64,000 nucleotides of DNA from Kiritimatiellia bacterium (GTDB lineage Bacteria > Verrucomicrobiota > Kiritimatiellia > CAIVKH01). Shown here piece by piece: positions 1 to 10,400 of this stretch. A model generated the notes under the pieces. That model did no database searches. It was not told the origin of the DNA and was given only the letters and a program-made list of their open reading frames with translations. The position numbers were made by a program, and so were the translations under genes. How positions within the stretch are numbered: position 1 is the stretch's first letter; each line of letters begins with the position of its first letter. The stretch spans positions 343,435-407,434 of the forward strand of contig JAOSKE010000002.1 in the NCBI GenBank assembly GCA_027493775.1. The letters are read 5' to 3'.

Positions 1-194
1 TACCAATAACGCGCTATCCATATCACTCACGTGTAGGACAATCCGCGCCATCCAGCAATTCCAAATAAAAGGCTTTTTGCTGGCAGATGCCGGGCGCACA
101 CCCTACCCTACGCGCCGCATGAAAAAGAAGGACACAAAAACAGGGGACGCTGCCGGTGACGTGGTGACGGGCCGGGCGAAAAAAGATCAGCAAG
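1..194. other. Upstream region of top6B, no complete gene seen
   Basis: No convincing gene ends here. An ATG at 119 opens a lysine-rich frame (MKKKDTKTGDAAG) that would join the topoisomerase frame if the A6 run at 179-184 were one base shorter. The true start of the next gene may therefore be 119. No Topo VI subunit A fragment is visible on either strand. Confidence 0.4.
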
Positions 195-1895
195 GTGGAA
201 ACCGCAGAGTCCATGGGCGCGCGTCAGCGCGAGATCGCCGTTTCCGAGTTCTTCTTGAAAAACCGCCACCTGCTGGGCTTCGATTCCCCGCGTCGTGCGC
301 TATTAACGGCGGTAAAGGAAGCGGTGGATAACTCGATGGACGCCTGCGAGGAGGCCGGAATCGTCCCGGAAATAAGCGTCGAGCTGGAGCAAACGGCTGC
401 AACCCGCTTCCGCGTAACGGTCACGGACAATGGGCCGGGCATCGTCAAATCGCAAATCCCGAAAATTTTCGCAAAACTGCTGTACGGCTCGAAGTTTCAC
501 CGCCTCCGCATGTCGCGCGGGCAACAGGGCATCGGTATCAGCGCCGCCGGAATGTACGGACAACTGACGACCGGCTCGGCAACGCGAATCCTATCGCGCA
601 CCAAGGGGAGCAAAACGGCGCACGCGATAGATCTGCAAATTGATACCAAGAGCAACAAGCCCGTCATCCTCTCGGATAAAGAACAGGACTGGAGGCCGAC
701 ATTCCAAAACGTGGATGAAACGGGCGTGCCGACCGGCGAGCCGCACAGCTACGCGCACGGCACTTCCGTCTCGATTGAAATGGAAGCACAGTATCAGCGC
801 GGCAAGTTGTCGGTGGACGAATTTCTTAAGCAGTGCGCGATCATAAATCCGCATCTCACACTTCACTACCGCCTGGCGCTGACATCAAAGGCGGACTCGA
901 AAAGCCAAAGCGCAAACACCGGCGAACAGACTGCGGCGGCGGGCAATGGAAATGAAGCGCGAGTCACCTATGCGCGCGCGCTCAAGGAAATGCCCAAGGT
1001 TCCGAATGAAATCATGCCGCACCCTCACGGCGTGGAACTGGGCATGTTGATGCAGATGCTGAAGGACAGCTCGTCGCGCACCCTGCGCGCGGCGCTGTCG
1101 AGCGATTTTTCGCGCGTGAGCGATCAGACCGCACTGCAAATTTGCGAGCGCGCGGGATTGAACCCCAAGGCCAATCCGACCCGCGTGGCGCATCAGGAAG
1201 CGGAAGCGCTGTATTCGGCAATTCAGGAAACCAAGTTGATGCGACCGCCGACGGACTGTCTTTCGCCCATCGGCGAAGCACAGATTGTCGCAGGGCTGGA
1301 GAAAGAAATTCGCGCCGACTTTTACACCTCCGTCACGCGCGACCCCAACGTTTATCGCGGAAACCCGTTTCAAATTGAAGTCGGACTGGCCTATGTAAAG
1401 CCCGAAGACACGCGGGGTGTTGAAGAAATGGGCCAGGAAGAGCCAATCCGCCTTCTCCGTTTCGCAAATCGCGTTCCCCTGCTCCATCAGCCCGGCGCGT
1501 GTGCGATTACCAAGGCGGTGGTCGGCGTAAATTGGAAATCGTATGGACTGACTCAACCGAAAGGCGCACTGCCCCTCGGCCCGCTCGTGCTGATGGTTCA
1601 CGTAGCCAGCGTTTGGGTTCCGTTCACCAGTGAGAGCAAGGACGCCATTGCGAGCTACGAAGAAATTCTTACAGAAATGACCCTCGCGCTGCAGGAGTGT
1701 GGACGACGCCTGCATGTATTCCTCAATAAGCGCCGCCGCGACATGGAGGCCGCGCGCAAACGGAACTACATCGAACTCTACATCCCGCATCTGGCCCTTG
1801 GCTTAAAGGAAATTTTGGGATTCCCGGACAGGGAAAAACAACGGGTTGAACACGACTTGAAAAAAATGCTCGAAAAAACTCATTTGGATGTCTGA
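195..1895 (+). CDS. top6B: DNA topoisomerase VI subunit B (GHKL ATPase subunit)
   Basis: Topo VI is a type IIB topoisomerase. Subunit B binds ATP and drives strand passage by the cutting subunit A. The 566-residue product shows the GHKL signature in order: N-box EAVDNSMDACEEAG (about 40-53), G1 box DNGPGI (about 79-84), G2 box GQQGIGISAAGMYG (about 109-122), and a transducer-domain switch-lysine segment QPKGALPLGP (about 454-463). The family is typically about 530 residues, so this is full length with a modest excess. The start used is GTG 195, which aligns with the family N-terminus before QREIAVSEFF. An ATG at 119 is possible if the A6 run at 179-184 has an extra base. The stop overlaps the next start (TGATG at 1893-1897), implying translational coupling. 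The gene is sporadic in bacteria, and no subunit A is present in the window. Confidence 0.93.
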   Translation: METAESMGARQREIAVSEFFLKNRHLLGFDSPRRALLTAVKEAVDNSMDACEEAGIVPEISVELEQTAATRFRVTVTDNGPGIVKSQIPKIFAKLLYGSKFHRLRMSRGQQGIGISAAGMYGQLTTGSATRILSRTKGSKTAHAIDLQIDTKSNKPVILSDKEQDWRPTFQNVDETGVPTGEPHSYAHGTSVSIEMEAQYQRGKLSVDEFLKQCAIINPHLTLHYRLALTSKADSKSQSANTGEQTAAAGNGNEARVTYARALKEMPKVPNEIMPHPHGVELGMLMQMLKDSSSRTLRAALSSDFSRVSDQTALQICERAGLNPKANPTRVAHQEAEALYSAIQETKLMRPPTDCLSPIGEAQIVAGLEKEIRADFYTSVTRDPNVYRGNPFQIEVGLAYVKPEDTRGVEEMGQEEPIRLLRFANRVPLLHQPGACAITKAVVGVNWKSYGLTQPKGALPLGPLVLMVHVASVWVPFTSESKDAIASYEEILTEMTLALQECGRRLHVFLNKRRRDMEAARKRNYIELYIPHLALGLKEILGFPDREKQRVEHDLKKMLEKTHLDV

Positions 1896-3385
1896 TGACG
1901 CCCGACCGTGAATTAATTACCAAACCCTGCTGGCGTCCCGAAGACCTCGGCGCGCCGCTGCCGGATTTGCCGCACGCAAACTCCGTCTGCCTGCCGACCT
2001 GGCAGGATGTGGTGCATTACGAGGAAAAGAATCCGCGCGTCATGGATCGTCTGCGCGCCGGATATCCGCGCTTTGTCGTGCCGCCGCCGTGCGCGCACGT
2101 CTTTGCCCTTGCGCAAAATGAACTTTGCGCCGGGGATGAGCGGTGTCACCTCTACTCCACCCAGCGCGCGGCGGAACGTTGCGTCGAACGGATCCAAGCG
2201 TGGTGCGGCGCGACGGCGCGCACAGTCGAATGGCCTAAAGGAAATATGTACGCAGTCTGCTTCCCGGCGAGCGCTGCGGACGCTGCGCTGAAATACTGGC
2301 GACATACAGGCGACGGCATTTCATCGAGGCGGGCGCAGGCGCTCCTTGATGGCACACCAGAACCGGATGCGACAGAGGCCCGGGCGAAGCTTCAACGTCG
2401 CATCGCTGAAGCAACCGGAGTCACGCCTGATTGCGTCTATTTTTTCCGCTCCGGCATGGCTGCCATTTACACGATTTATCGCGCGATGGTCCGGCGCACA
2501 CCCGGACAACCGCTCATTCAACTCGGCTTCCCCTATGTGGACACGCTGAAGATTTTGCAGGACTTCGGCACACCGCATGTGTTCCTGCCTCACGCGCTCG
2601 AACGTGACATCAATATGCTGCATCAGGTCTCACTCGGTGAAACGATTGCGGGGCTGCTCTGCGAATTTCCATCCAACCCCGTGTTAATCAGCGCCGACCT
2701 CACTCGCGTACGAGAGATTTCTCTGCGCAACCGATTCCCCATCGTCATTGATGACACCATCTCCACTTGGATAAATGTGGATCTGATGCCGGTCGCGGAT
2801 GCCATTGTCACAAGCCTGACCAAATGGTTCACCGGACGTGGCGATGTGATGGGCGGATCGGTGGTGTTGAATCCCAGAAGTCCATTCGCCGACGAACTCC
2901 GCGCCGCGCTCGACGCAGAATACGAAGATTGTACGTGGGGCGAATCATTGATTCTCGCGGAAGAGCTCTCGCGCGATGCAAACGTGCGCGTGCGACAGTC
3001 CACCGCTACCGCATCCGCTGTCGCAGAGTGGTTGCGCAAGCAATCGGGCGTGGAGGCCGTATATTATCCGCAGTTCAAACAGTCCGAAATGTATGATCGG
3101 TTCCGTCGGCCCGACGGCGGTTACGGCGGGCTGTTTTCGTTCACCCTCAAAAATCCGGAGAAGACCAGCGAATGCTTTTACAATGCGCTGGAAATATCGA
3201 AGGGGCCAAATCTCGGGACCACCTTCAGCCTCTGCTGTCCGTTCACCTTGCTCGCGCACTATGGCGAACTGGATTGGGCCGAACAATGCGGCGTGCCGCG
3301 CTGGCTGATGCGCCTCTCCATCGGATTGGAAACGGCGGATGATTTAATCGCGCGGATCGGTCGCGCGCTCGATGCGGCGCGTTAA
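1895..3385 (+). CDS. PLP-dependent Cys/Met-metabolism-type enzyme (cystathionine gamma-synthase-like)
   Basis: The 496-residue protein resembles fold-type I PLP enzymes of the Cys/Met metabolism family, which catalyse gamma-elimination or replacement on O-acylhomoserine or cystathionine. Visible landmarks are the FFRSGMAAIYTIYRAM segment where the phosphate-binding loop lies (about 187-202), the IVIDDTIST aspartate that contacts the pyridine nitrogen (about 286-294), and SLTKWFTGRGDVMGGS, which holds the likely Schiff-base lysine (about 311-326). It is longer than bacterial MetB (about 390). The N-terminal extension of roughly 100 residues, with PRFVVP, recalls fungal-type cystathionine gamma-synthases. 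The substrate cannot be told from sequence. It overlaps top6B by one base and runs tail-to-tail (4-bp overlap) into the coiled-coil gene on the other strand. A functional link to Topo VI is not evident. Confidence 0.75.
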   Translation: MTPDRELITKPCWRPEDLGAPLPDLPHANSVCLPTWQDVVHYEEKNPRVMDRLRAGYPRFVVPPPCAHVFALAQNELCAGDERCHLYSTQRAAERCVERIQAWCGATARTVEWPKGNMYAVCFPASAADAALKYWRHTGDGISSRRAQALLDGTPEPDATEARAKLQRRIAEATGVTPDCVYFFRSGMAAIYTIYRAMVRRTPGQPLIQLGFPYVDTLKILQDFGTPHVFLPHALERDINMLHQVSLGETIAGLLCEFPSNPVLISADLTRVREISLRNRFPIVIDDTISTWINVDLMPVADAIVTSLTKWFTGRGDVMGGSVVLNPRSPFADELRAALDAEYEDCTWGESLILAEELSRDANVRVRQSTATASAVAEWLRKQSGVEAVYYPQFKQSEMYDRFRRPDGGYGGLFSFTLKNPEKTSECFYNALEISKGPNLGTTFSLCCPFTLLAHYGELDWAEQCGVPRWLMRLSIGLETADDLIARIGRALDAAR

Positions 3386-4437
3386 ACCTCGGGAACGGCG
3401 CCCGACGGTTCCGATGGCGTACGTATTTTCTCAATCCGTGCGCGAAGGTCTTCCTGCTGCGCCAGCAAGTGCTGAACACCCTGAAGAACATTTGCGGCGG
3501 CAACGCGAAGGCTGATCTCCCGGCTGACAAGCGTCTTCTCGTCTTTTTCCAGCGCGGCGGCATCGGCCCCCAGCCCGGCCTGCCGCGCGACCAAATCCTG
3601 ATGCTCCAAACGAAGGTCGCTCAACTCATCCAGCAGCGCCACAATTCGCACCGGCGTCGCCACGCGCGGCGTTGCGCGAACGGGCTGTTCGCCTCCCCGC
3701 TTGTTTAGCTTCCCCATCGCCATCGGTTGGCTGACGGAAGTTCCCGAAGTCGCCTGAATATCCTTGAGGCGCGCCTCCGCCTCCCCTCGACGCGTGTTCA
3801 ACCTTGCAATAGCTTCACCCAACTCGCCCTGCGCCGCGACAATGCGCTGCTGCCGCTCCATCACACTCACGCGATCCGCTGCGAGTTGGTTCATCCCGTC
3901 CCGCAGCGATTCGAGCTTCGCGCCCAATGCGGATGCCTCCGCGTCGGCATTCTGCAATTTCTGCAACACCTCCAACGCGCTTGCAATCCCGCCGAAATCG
4001 AACGCGGCAACGGAGAGCGATGAAGCCTGTCCACCGCGAGAGCGGCGCTGCAGCTCCGCAAGCGCAACCTTCGCTTCATCCAGCGCCCGCTGAATGACCT
4101 GCGTATCTCCACGCAACGCCCCCGATTCATTGCGCGCAACGGCAAGCGCGTTTTGGAGATTGCTGATATCGGTATTCATCCGATGCGCGAAGGTTGCAAA
4201 CAAGGCCCCGCCGATAATCAAAATCGCGACCAACACGCCAAGAAAGGTCAGCGCTACTCCGATCAACCGGCGGCGTGCGCGGCGCCGCTCAAGCTCCAAA
4301 AACTCCTGAAATGCCTGCAAGACCGGCAGCCGGTTTCCGAACGCCTGAAGCGACGCGCCATCCCGAAGGGATTGCGCGTCTTGATTCGCCGCCAAGGTGC
4401 GAACCTGATTCTTCAGCGCTTGCGGCGGCATATCCAT
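3382..4437 (-). CDS. Single-pass membrane coiled-coil protein, function unknown
   Basis: The 351-residue protein has a soluble N-terminus rich in Q and R, one strong membrane helix (about 60-82, LIGVALTFLGVLVAILIIGG), and then a long Ala/Glu/Arg/Gln-rich heptad region predicted to form coiled coils to near the C-terminus. There is no cleavable signal peptide. The topology suggests the coiled coil lies in the periplasm or, less likely, the cytoplasm. The gene sits 18 bp downstream of the giant coiled-coil gene on the same strand, so the two are probably co-transcribed and may work together as a scaffold. I recognise no enzymatic motif. Confidence 0.75.
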   Translation of the reverse strand: MDMPPQALKNQVRTLAANQDAQSLRDGASLQAFGNRLPVLQAFQEFLELERRRARRRLIGVALTFLGVLVAILIIGGALFATFAHRMNTDISNLQNALAVARNESGALRGDTQVIQRALDEAKVALAELQRRSRGGQASSLSVAAFDFGGIASALEVLQKLQNADAEASALGAKLESLRDGMNQLAADRVSVMERQQRIVAAQGELGEAIARLNTRRGEAEARLKDIQATSGTSVSQPMAMGKLNKRGGEQPVRATPRVATPVRIVALLDELSDLRLEHQDLVARQAGLGADAAALEKDEKTLVSREISLRVAAANVLQGVQHLLAQQEDLRARIEKIRTPSEPSGAVPEV

Positions 4438-4455
4438 CGTTTCAATTCCCTTGAA

Positions 4456-7400
4456 TTACTTCAGCTTCAACCACGGCATGGACGAAAATTTGCTACGCGG
4501 GTCTTTCGGATCGTCCGGTGATCTCGATGAATCTCCGGCGGCGTCCGAAGCGCTCTCCTGCGACTTCTTCCATGTTTCCAACTCTTTTTGCGCCTGCGCC
4601 TCAATATCCGCCAAACGCGGCCCCGCCGGTCGCGCGATGGGAGCGGGCGCTTCACTCGCGGATGAACGCGCGCGAACTCTAGGCAACGGAGCCGACGGCT
4701 TCAACTCAACCTCATCCGGCTCCACCACATTGGAAGAATGGACGGCGGGCGGCGGCTCAATCGGCGAAGGCGCAACCGACGGCATCACTCGACGCGCGGG
4801 CCGCGGCGCCCGCGCTGCGGGAACTGCGGCGGGAGGAACCGGCGCGGTCAAACCGCCGCCACTCTTGCGCATGGTCAACTCGCGTTGGTTCTGTTCCAAC
4901 TTCGACGAGAGTGAACGCCAATCCTGCTGCAACTGCTCAATACGCCGTGTAAGCACCTGTTCCTTGCTGCGCCAACGGGAGGCCTTGTCCTCAAAAAGTT
5001 TCTTCTCGTGAACCAACTGCTGATCGCGCTGGCGAACAAGGTTCTGATTATCCTGGATCGCCTTCTTGAGCTGCAGAATCTCAAGTTCCTTCTGACGGCG
5101 CTGCTCGCGTTCTTCGTCATAGAATTTTTTTCTGCTGTTGCAGACGCACACCCAACGCCTCGTTCTCTTGCCGGATTTGATCGGTACGCTGCTGCAAGTC
5201 TTCGATCTTCAGGCGGCTGCGCTCTTCCACATCCTCTTTTTCAAGGCGTAACTGATCGAGTTCCTGCGATTCCTTCTCAAACGCCTCGCGCAATTGCTCG
5301 TGTTCCTGCTGTAGGATGTCGAACTGCTGACGGAAGTCCTCTTCGCGCTCCTGCGCCCGCTTGCGCTCCTCGTCCAGCGTGATCTGATGCTGCTCAAGAT
5401 CCTGCGCGGTTTGTTCAAGGCGAACGGTCAGTTGCAGTTGCGATTCCTGCAATTGGTTCACACGACTGATCAGTTCGTCGCGCTCCTGCTGCAGACGATC
5501 CTCCGAACTCTCAAACGCAAGTTTATCCTGCGCGGACTGCTCCGCGAGGGTGCGCGCGCGTTCTTCCGTTTCCTGTGCGCGGGACTCCTGCCGTTCAAGC
5601 GCCTCTTCGACCTGCTTGCGCATCGCCTGTTCGTGCGCAATTTGCGAACGCTGGCTCTCAATTTCGCTCTCGCGATCAGAAAGCTGTTTGCGCGCATCGT
5701 CGGCGGCCGTTTGCAGATGAGCCAGCTCCTGCTCTTTCGCACGACGGGCCTTCTGCTCCTCGGCAAGCGCCTTGCGAACGCGCTCCAACTCCTCCAGCTT
5801 CTGCTGTGCGCGGGAAAGCTCACTGCCGCTCTGCCGCTGCACCTGCTGCAATTCGCTCGCCGTTGCGCGATGCGCCTCCTGAAGCTGCGCCAGCGCCTGC
5901 TGCAACTCCATCTCCCTCCGCTCCGCTGCCTGACGCGCAACCTCTTGTAATTCGCGCAGCTCGTTCAACGCCATTTCGCGTTGGCGCAATTCAGCCACCG
6001 TGTTTTCCCGTTGCGCCTTCGCCTCTTCCAGCCGCTGAGTCGCCTCTTGCAAGGTCGCGGCCTGCGCCTCTTCGCTTTCCTTTTGTTGGTTCCGCGCGTC
6101 TTCCAGATGCGCCTTCGCCGCCTCAAGTTCAACGCGCTGTTTCTCCAACTGCTGCAACGCCTGTTGCAGCTCGCTCCCGCGCCCTTCGAGTTCGTGCGTG
6201 AGACTCTCCACGCGCTCGGACAGCGTCTGTTCGCGTTCGCGCGAGCCGGACTCCACAGTGACCCGCAACGTCTTTTCCTCGTCAATCGAAGCGCGCAAAT
6301 GGGACACATCCGCCAGGGTCTCCGCGTGACGACGCTGCCATTCCTCAATCTCGCCGCGCAGGGATTCCTCATTCTCTTTCGCGCGCGAAGTGGCGTCGTC
6401 CAGCACGCCCACCGTACGCTCCATTTCGGAACGCAGCGCCTCAAGCGCCTGCGCGGAGTCGTCGGCGTGCAGGCGAATTTCTTCAACCTGTTGTTCCAGG
6501 GCAATCTTCTCGGCCGTCCACGCCTCCAGCGCGGCGGCGTGTGTTGTTTCGCGGTCGCGCGCCTCCCATTCCAACTGCTCCGCGCGTGTCGTCGCGGCGG
6601 CCAGCGATTCCTGCAACTGCTCGATCCTCGCGCTCAATTCCTGCTCCAACACCCGCGCGTGTTCGGAGGTTTGGCCGAGAGAAGACTGATGAAAACGCAA
6701 CTCCTCCTCGCGCTGACGCAAGTCTTCCAGCGCGTCGTCGCGCAGCTTCGTCATTTCATCGAGACGGACTTGCAGATCGCCGACGCGCTTAACTGCCGCG
6801 CGCTGGTCTTCCTGTACGGAATCCAAGCGCGCATTCCACTCCTCTTCCGTCTTTCGCGCGCGATCCCGCGCTTCCTCCAGCGCCTGGCGGCTGCGGTCCA
6901 TCTCCAGTTCCGCCGCTTGAAGTTTTGTCCGCGTCGCGCCGCTCTCCGCTTGCGCTTTCTGCAACTGCTGGGCAAGGTTCTGCTCCGCCTGCTTCCGGCT
7001 TTGCTGCGTATCCGCCACCCGCGTCTTCTCAGCCTCCAGCGCGGCCTCCAACTCGGCGACCCGCGTCAGCGCCGCGCGACGGCGATCAAAGAGCTCAATA
7101 TGGCTCTGCAAATCGCTGCCGACCAAATCGCGGATGGACTGAATACGCTCGCGCCCGAAACGCTCCTTGTTCTGCACCGCGTCGCGAACCGTATTCAGAA
7201 ATTCACGTTCCTTCGCGATTTCCTGCTCAACCTTGGTGGACTCGGTGAGTAACAAATCTTTGATCAGCTCCGCCTGCTCGCGGCGCTGCTTCTCGCCCTC
7301 GTCCCGCTCCCGTTGCAAGAACGCCGACCGGGCCTTTTCCGAATCGAGATCGCGGCGCGTCTGTTCCAACGCGCGCGAGGTCTCGTCCAACTGCCGGCGC

Positions 7401-10400
7401 ACAGAGTCCAGTTGCCCGTTCAGATCGCTCAACGTCTGCTGGTGTGCCGACGACGCCGCCTCGCCGTGCGCACGCGTTTCCGCCAGCTCCGCCTGCGCCT
7501 GCGCCAACTGCGCGGCCGTCGCCTGCGACTGCGCGGTCATTTCATTCAAACGCGAATCCAAATCCGCGACCCGCCCCTCAAAATCCGTTCGCGTCTGCTG
7601 GTGCGCGGATTCCTCGCTCCGAAGCGCCTCTTCCAACTCGGCGATACGCCGCGTAAGTTCCTCAATACGCGAAGCCGACTGCTCCTCCGCCTCTTGCGCC
7701 GAAGCTTCGGCAGCGGCCAGCGCGTCACGCGCCGACTGCAATTCCGCTTGCGTTGCCTCCAGCTGCGCCGACGTTTCCGCCTGCGCCTGGCGCATCTCCT
7801 CCAACTCCGCCTGCGTATGGTTGTGCGCACTGCGCTCAACATCCAGCGCCGATTCATTTGCGACCGACCGCTCCAGCGCGGCGGCTTCCGCCTTCTCCAA
7901 TTCCGCAATGCGTTCGCGCAAACTCTGCTCCAGCGACTGCGCTTCTGTTTGCGCCGTCGCCGCAGAAGTCTTCTCGGATTCCAACGCTGCGCGGGTGGAC
8001 TCAAGTTCCTGCAGCGCATGCTCGCGTGCGCGATTCAAATCTTCGATGCGCTCGCCCAGAACAATCGCCTGCCGCTCCGCCGTGCCCCGCGCACTCGTCC
8101 AATTCTTGTCCAACTCCTCGATGCGCGCCTGCGCCGTCGCGTTTTGTTCCTGTAACGCTTCAATGCGCTGCTCCAGTTCGGTGATACGCGTCGAGGTCTC
8201 CTCGCCCGTCGTCACCGCCAGCGCACGCTCGTCCTCCAGTGTGTCACGAATCTGATCGGCCTCCGAGCGCGCCGTCTGCAACTCGCTTTCAAGCGCGGCA
8301 ACTCGCTTCGCAGCTTCAGCACCTTGCTGCTCCGTGTTCAAATGAGACTCAGCAAGTGCCGATTCCAACGCAGAAATTTGATTCTGAAGACCCGCCGCCT
8401 TTTCGCCGGCCTCACGCCGCGCATCTTCGAGAGAAGTCTCGAGCGCACGAACCTGTTCGCTCGCAGCCGCGGCATCCGCCTCGCGCGCGCGATGCAATTC
8501 CTGTATCTCCCGATCCAGCTCACCTGCGCGCGATTCCGCGTTGCGCTGCGCTTCCGCAAGCGATGCCTCAAGTTTCGCAATACGCTCCGACGCGCCGGCG
8601 GCTTCCTCCAGCGCCGCGCAACGAGCCTGATCCAATTCCGAAATCTTTTGGCCGAGCGAAGCCGTCTCCTCGCCCGCCGCGCGCTGCGCGTCGGCCAGCG
8701 CGGCTTCCAACTCGCGAATTCGACCGGATGCAACTCCGGCATCCGCGTCGCGTGCGCGACGCAATTCCTGAATCTCCCGATCCAACTCACCTGCGCGCGA
8801 TTCCGCGTTGCGTTGCGCTTCCGCAAGCGATGCCTCAAGTTCCGCAATACGCTCCGATGCGCCAGCCGCGACCTCCTCGCGATCATGTTGTGCTGCGGCG
8901 GCCTCCTCCAGTGCCGCACGATGAGCCGTTTCCAACTCCTCGATTTTCGCGTTCAGCGCCGCCGCATCGTCACCGGCCGCCCGGCGCGCGTCTGCCAGCG
9001 AAACCTCCAGTGCGCGAATCTGTTCTGACGCGCCCGCAGCCTCGGACTCGCGCGAGCGCTGAAGCTCCTCGATCTGTCCGACAAGCTCCGCCGCGCGGGC
9101 TTCCGCAGATTGGCGCGTCTCCGCGAGCGATGTCTCGAGCGCGTGAAAACGCTGTGCGGACGCGGCCGAATCTGTCTGACGTGCGCGATGCGCCTCAGCG
9201 ATATCTTGCAAGGCGGCCTGACGTTCCTGCTCCAGCCCTTCGATTTTTTGCTCGGCCTCTGCCGCCCGCGCCTCCGACGCTGTGCGCGCAGCAGCAAGTT
9301 CCGCCTCCAACTCCGCAACGCGGCCGACCGCCGCTTGATGCGCAGAGGTCAGCTCCTCAATACGGCGCTGCGCGGATGTCGAGTGCGATGTCGCCTCCGT
9401 GCGCAACACTTGGAGCGCCTCCTGCTCGGACGCCAATTTCTGCGCAGTCTGCTCCGCAGTCTCCCGCGCGATACGCAACGCTTCCTGTAATTGACGGCTC
9501 TCTTCGGTCGCAACATGCAGGGTCTCGCCATGCGTCGCCTTTTCATCGGCCAACTCGCGGCGCGCCTGTTCCAACTGACGGGAGGTCTCTGCCGATTCGG
9601 CGGACAGACGCTCCAGTGTCTGCCGGAGCTCCTGCTCCTGCTCGACAGCAGCGGCCTGCGCTTGGGCCAAACGATCCTGCGCGGCGCTCAACTCCGCCCG
9701 AACGTCGCGCGTCTGCGCCTCCACAGACTGTAAAGAGTCCTTGAGCGTCGCAACCTGTCTTTCCAAATCCGCTTCGCGCTGCGTGGCAGCCTGCGCCGCT
9801 TCCGTACGACGGGCGCGCTCGCCCTCCAACTCCCCGCGCGAAACATCCAGCGCATTGGACAATTCACCGACACGCGCTTCGAGTTGCTGAATCGTGTCCG
9901 CGCGCTGCGCTTGAGCGGCGTGCCATTCCACAGCGGTGGACTGGGCGCGCTCCTGCTCTTCATCCAGCGCCTGCTCCGCCTTCGCAAGCGCCTCCTGTTT
10001 GAGGCGCAAATCCTCCTCCAACGCGGCGAGCCGGGCCGCCGCCTTTTCGCGCTCGTCCTGAAGCGAATGCAGTTGCTCCTTCAATTCGGACTCGCGCTGA
10101 CCGAGATCCGCGACAGCGCTGCTGTACCGCGCCTTTTCTTCGTCAAGCTCCCGGCGCGTTGCAGTTAACAACTCGCCCATACGCGTAATCTGCTCCTCCA
10201 ACTCGCGCGAGCGGGCCATCAAGACCTGTTCTTTTTCGCCCGCCTGCTTTTCGAGTTGCTCAAAAATCGCCTTGTGCTCGCCGACCGCCTTCTCCGCCTG
10301 TTGCGCCCGTTGCGAAGCCTCTTCAACCAACTTCTGAAGATCGTCCACCTTCCGCAGCAGTTCCGTCTGCCGCTCACTCGCCGCCGCACGCTCGCCCTTG

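Noticed and set aside
885..1790. 301-codon minus-strand frame inside top6B
   Set aside because: It is antisense to a firmly identified gene and has no recognisable motif.
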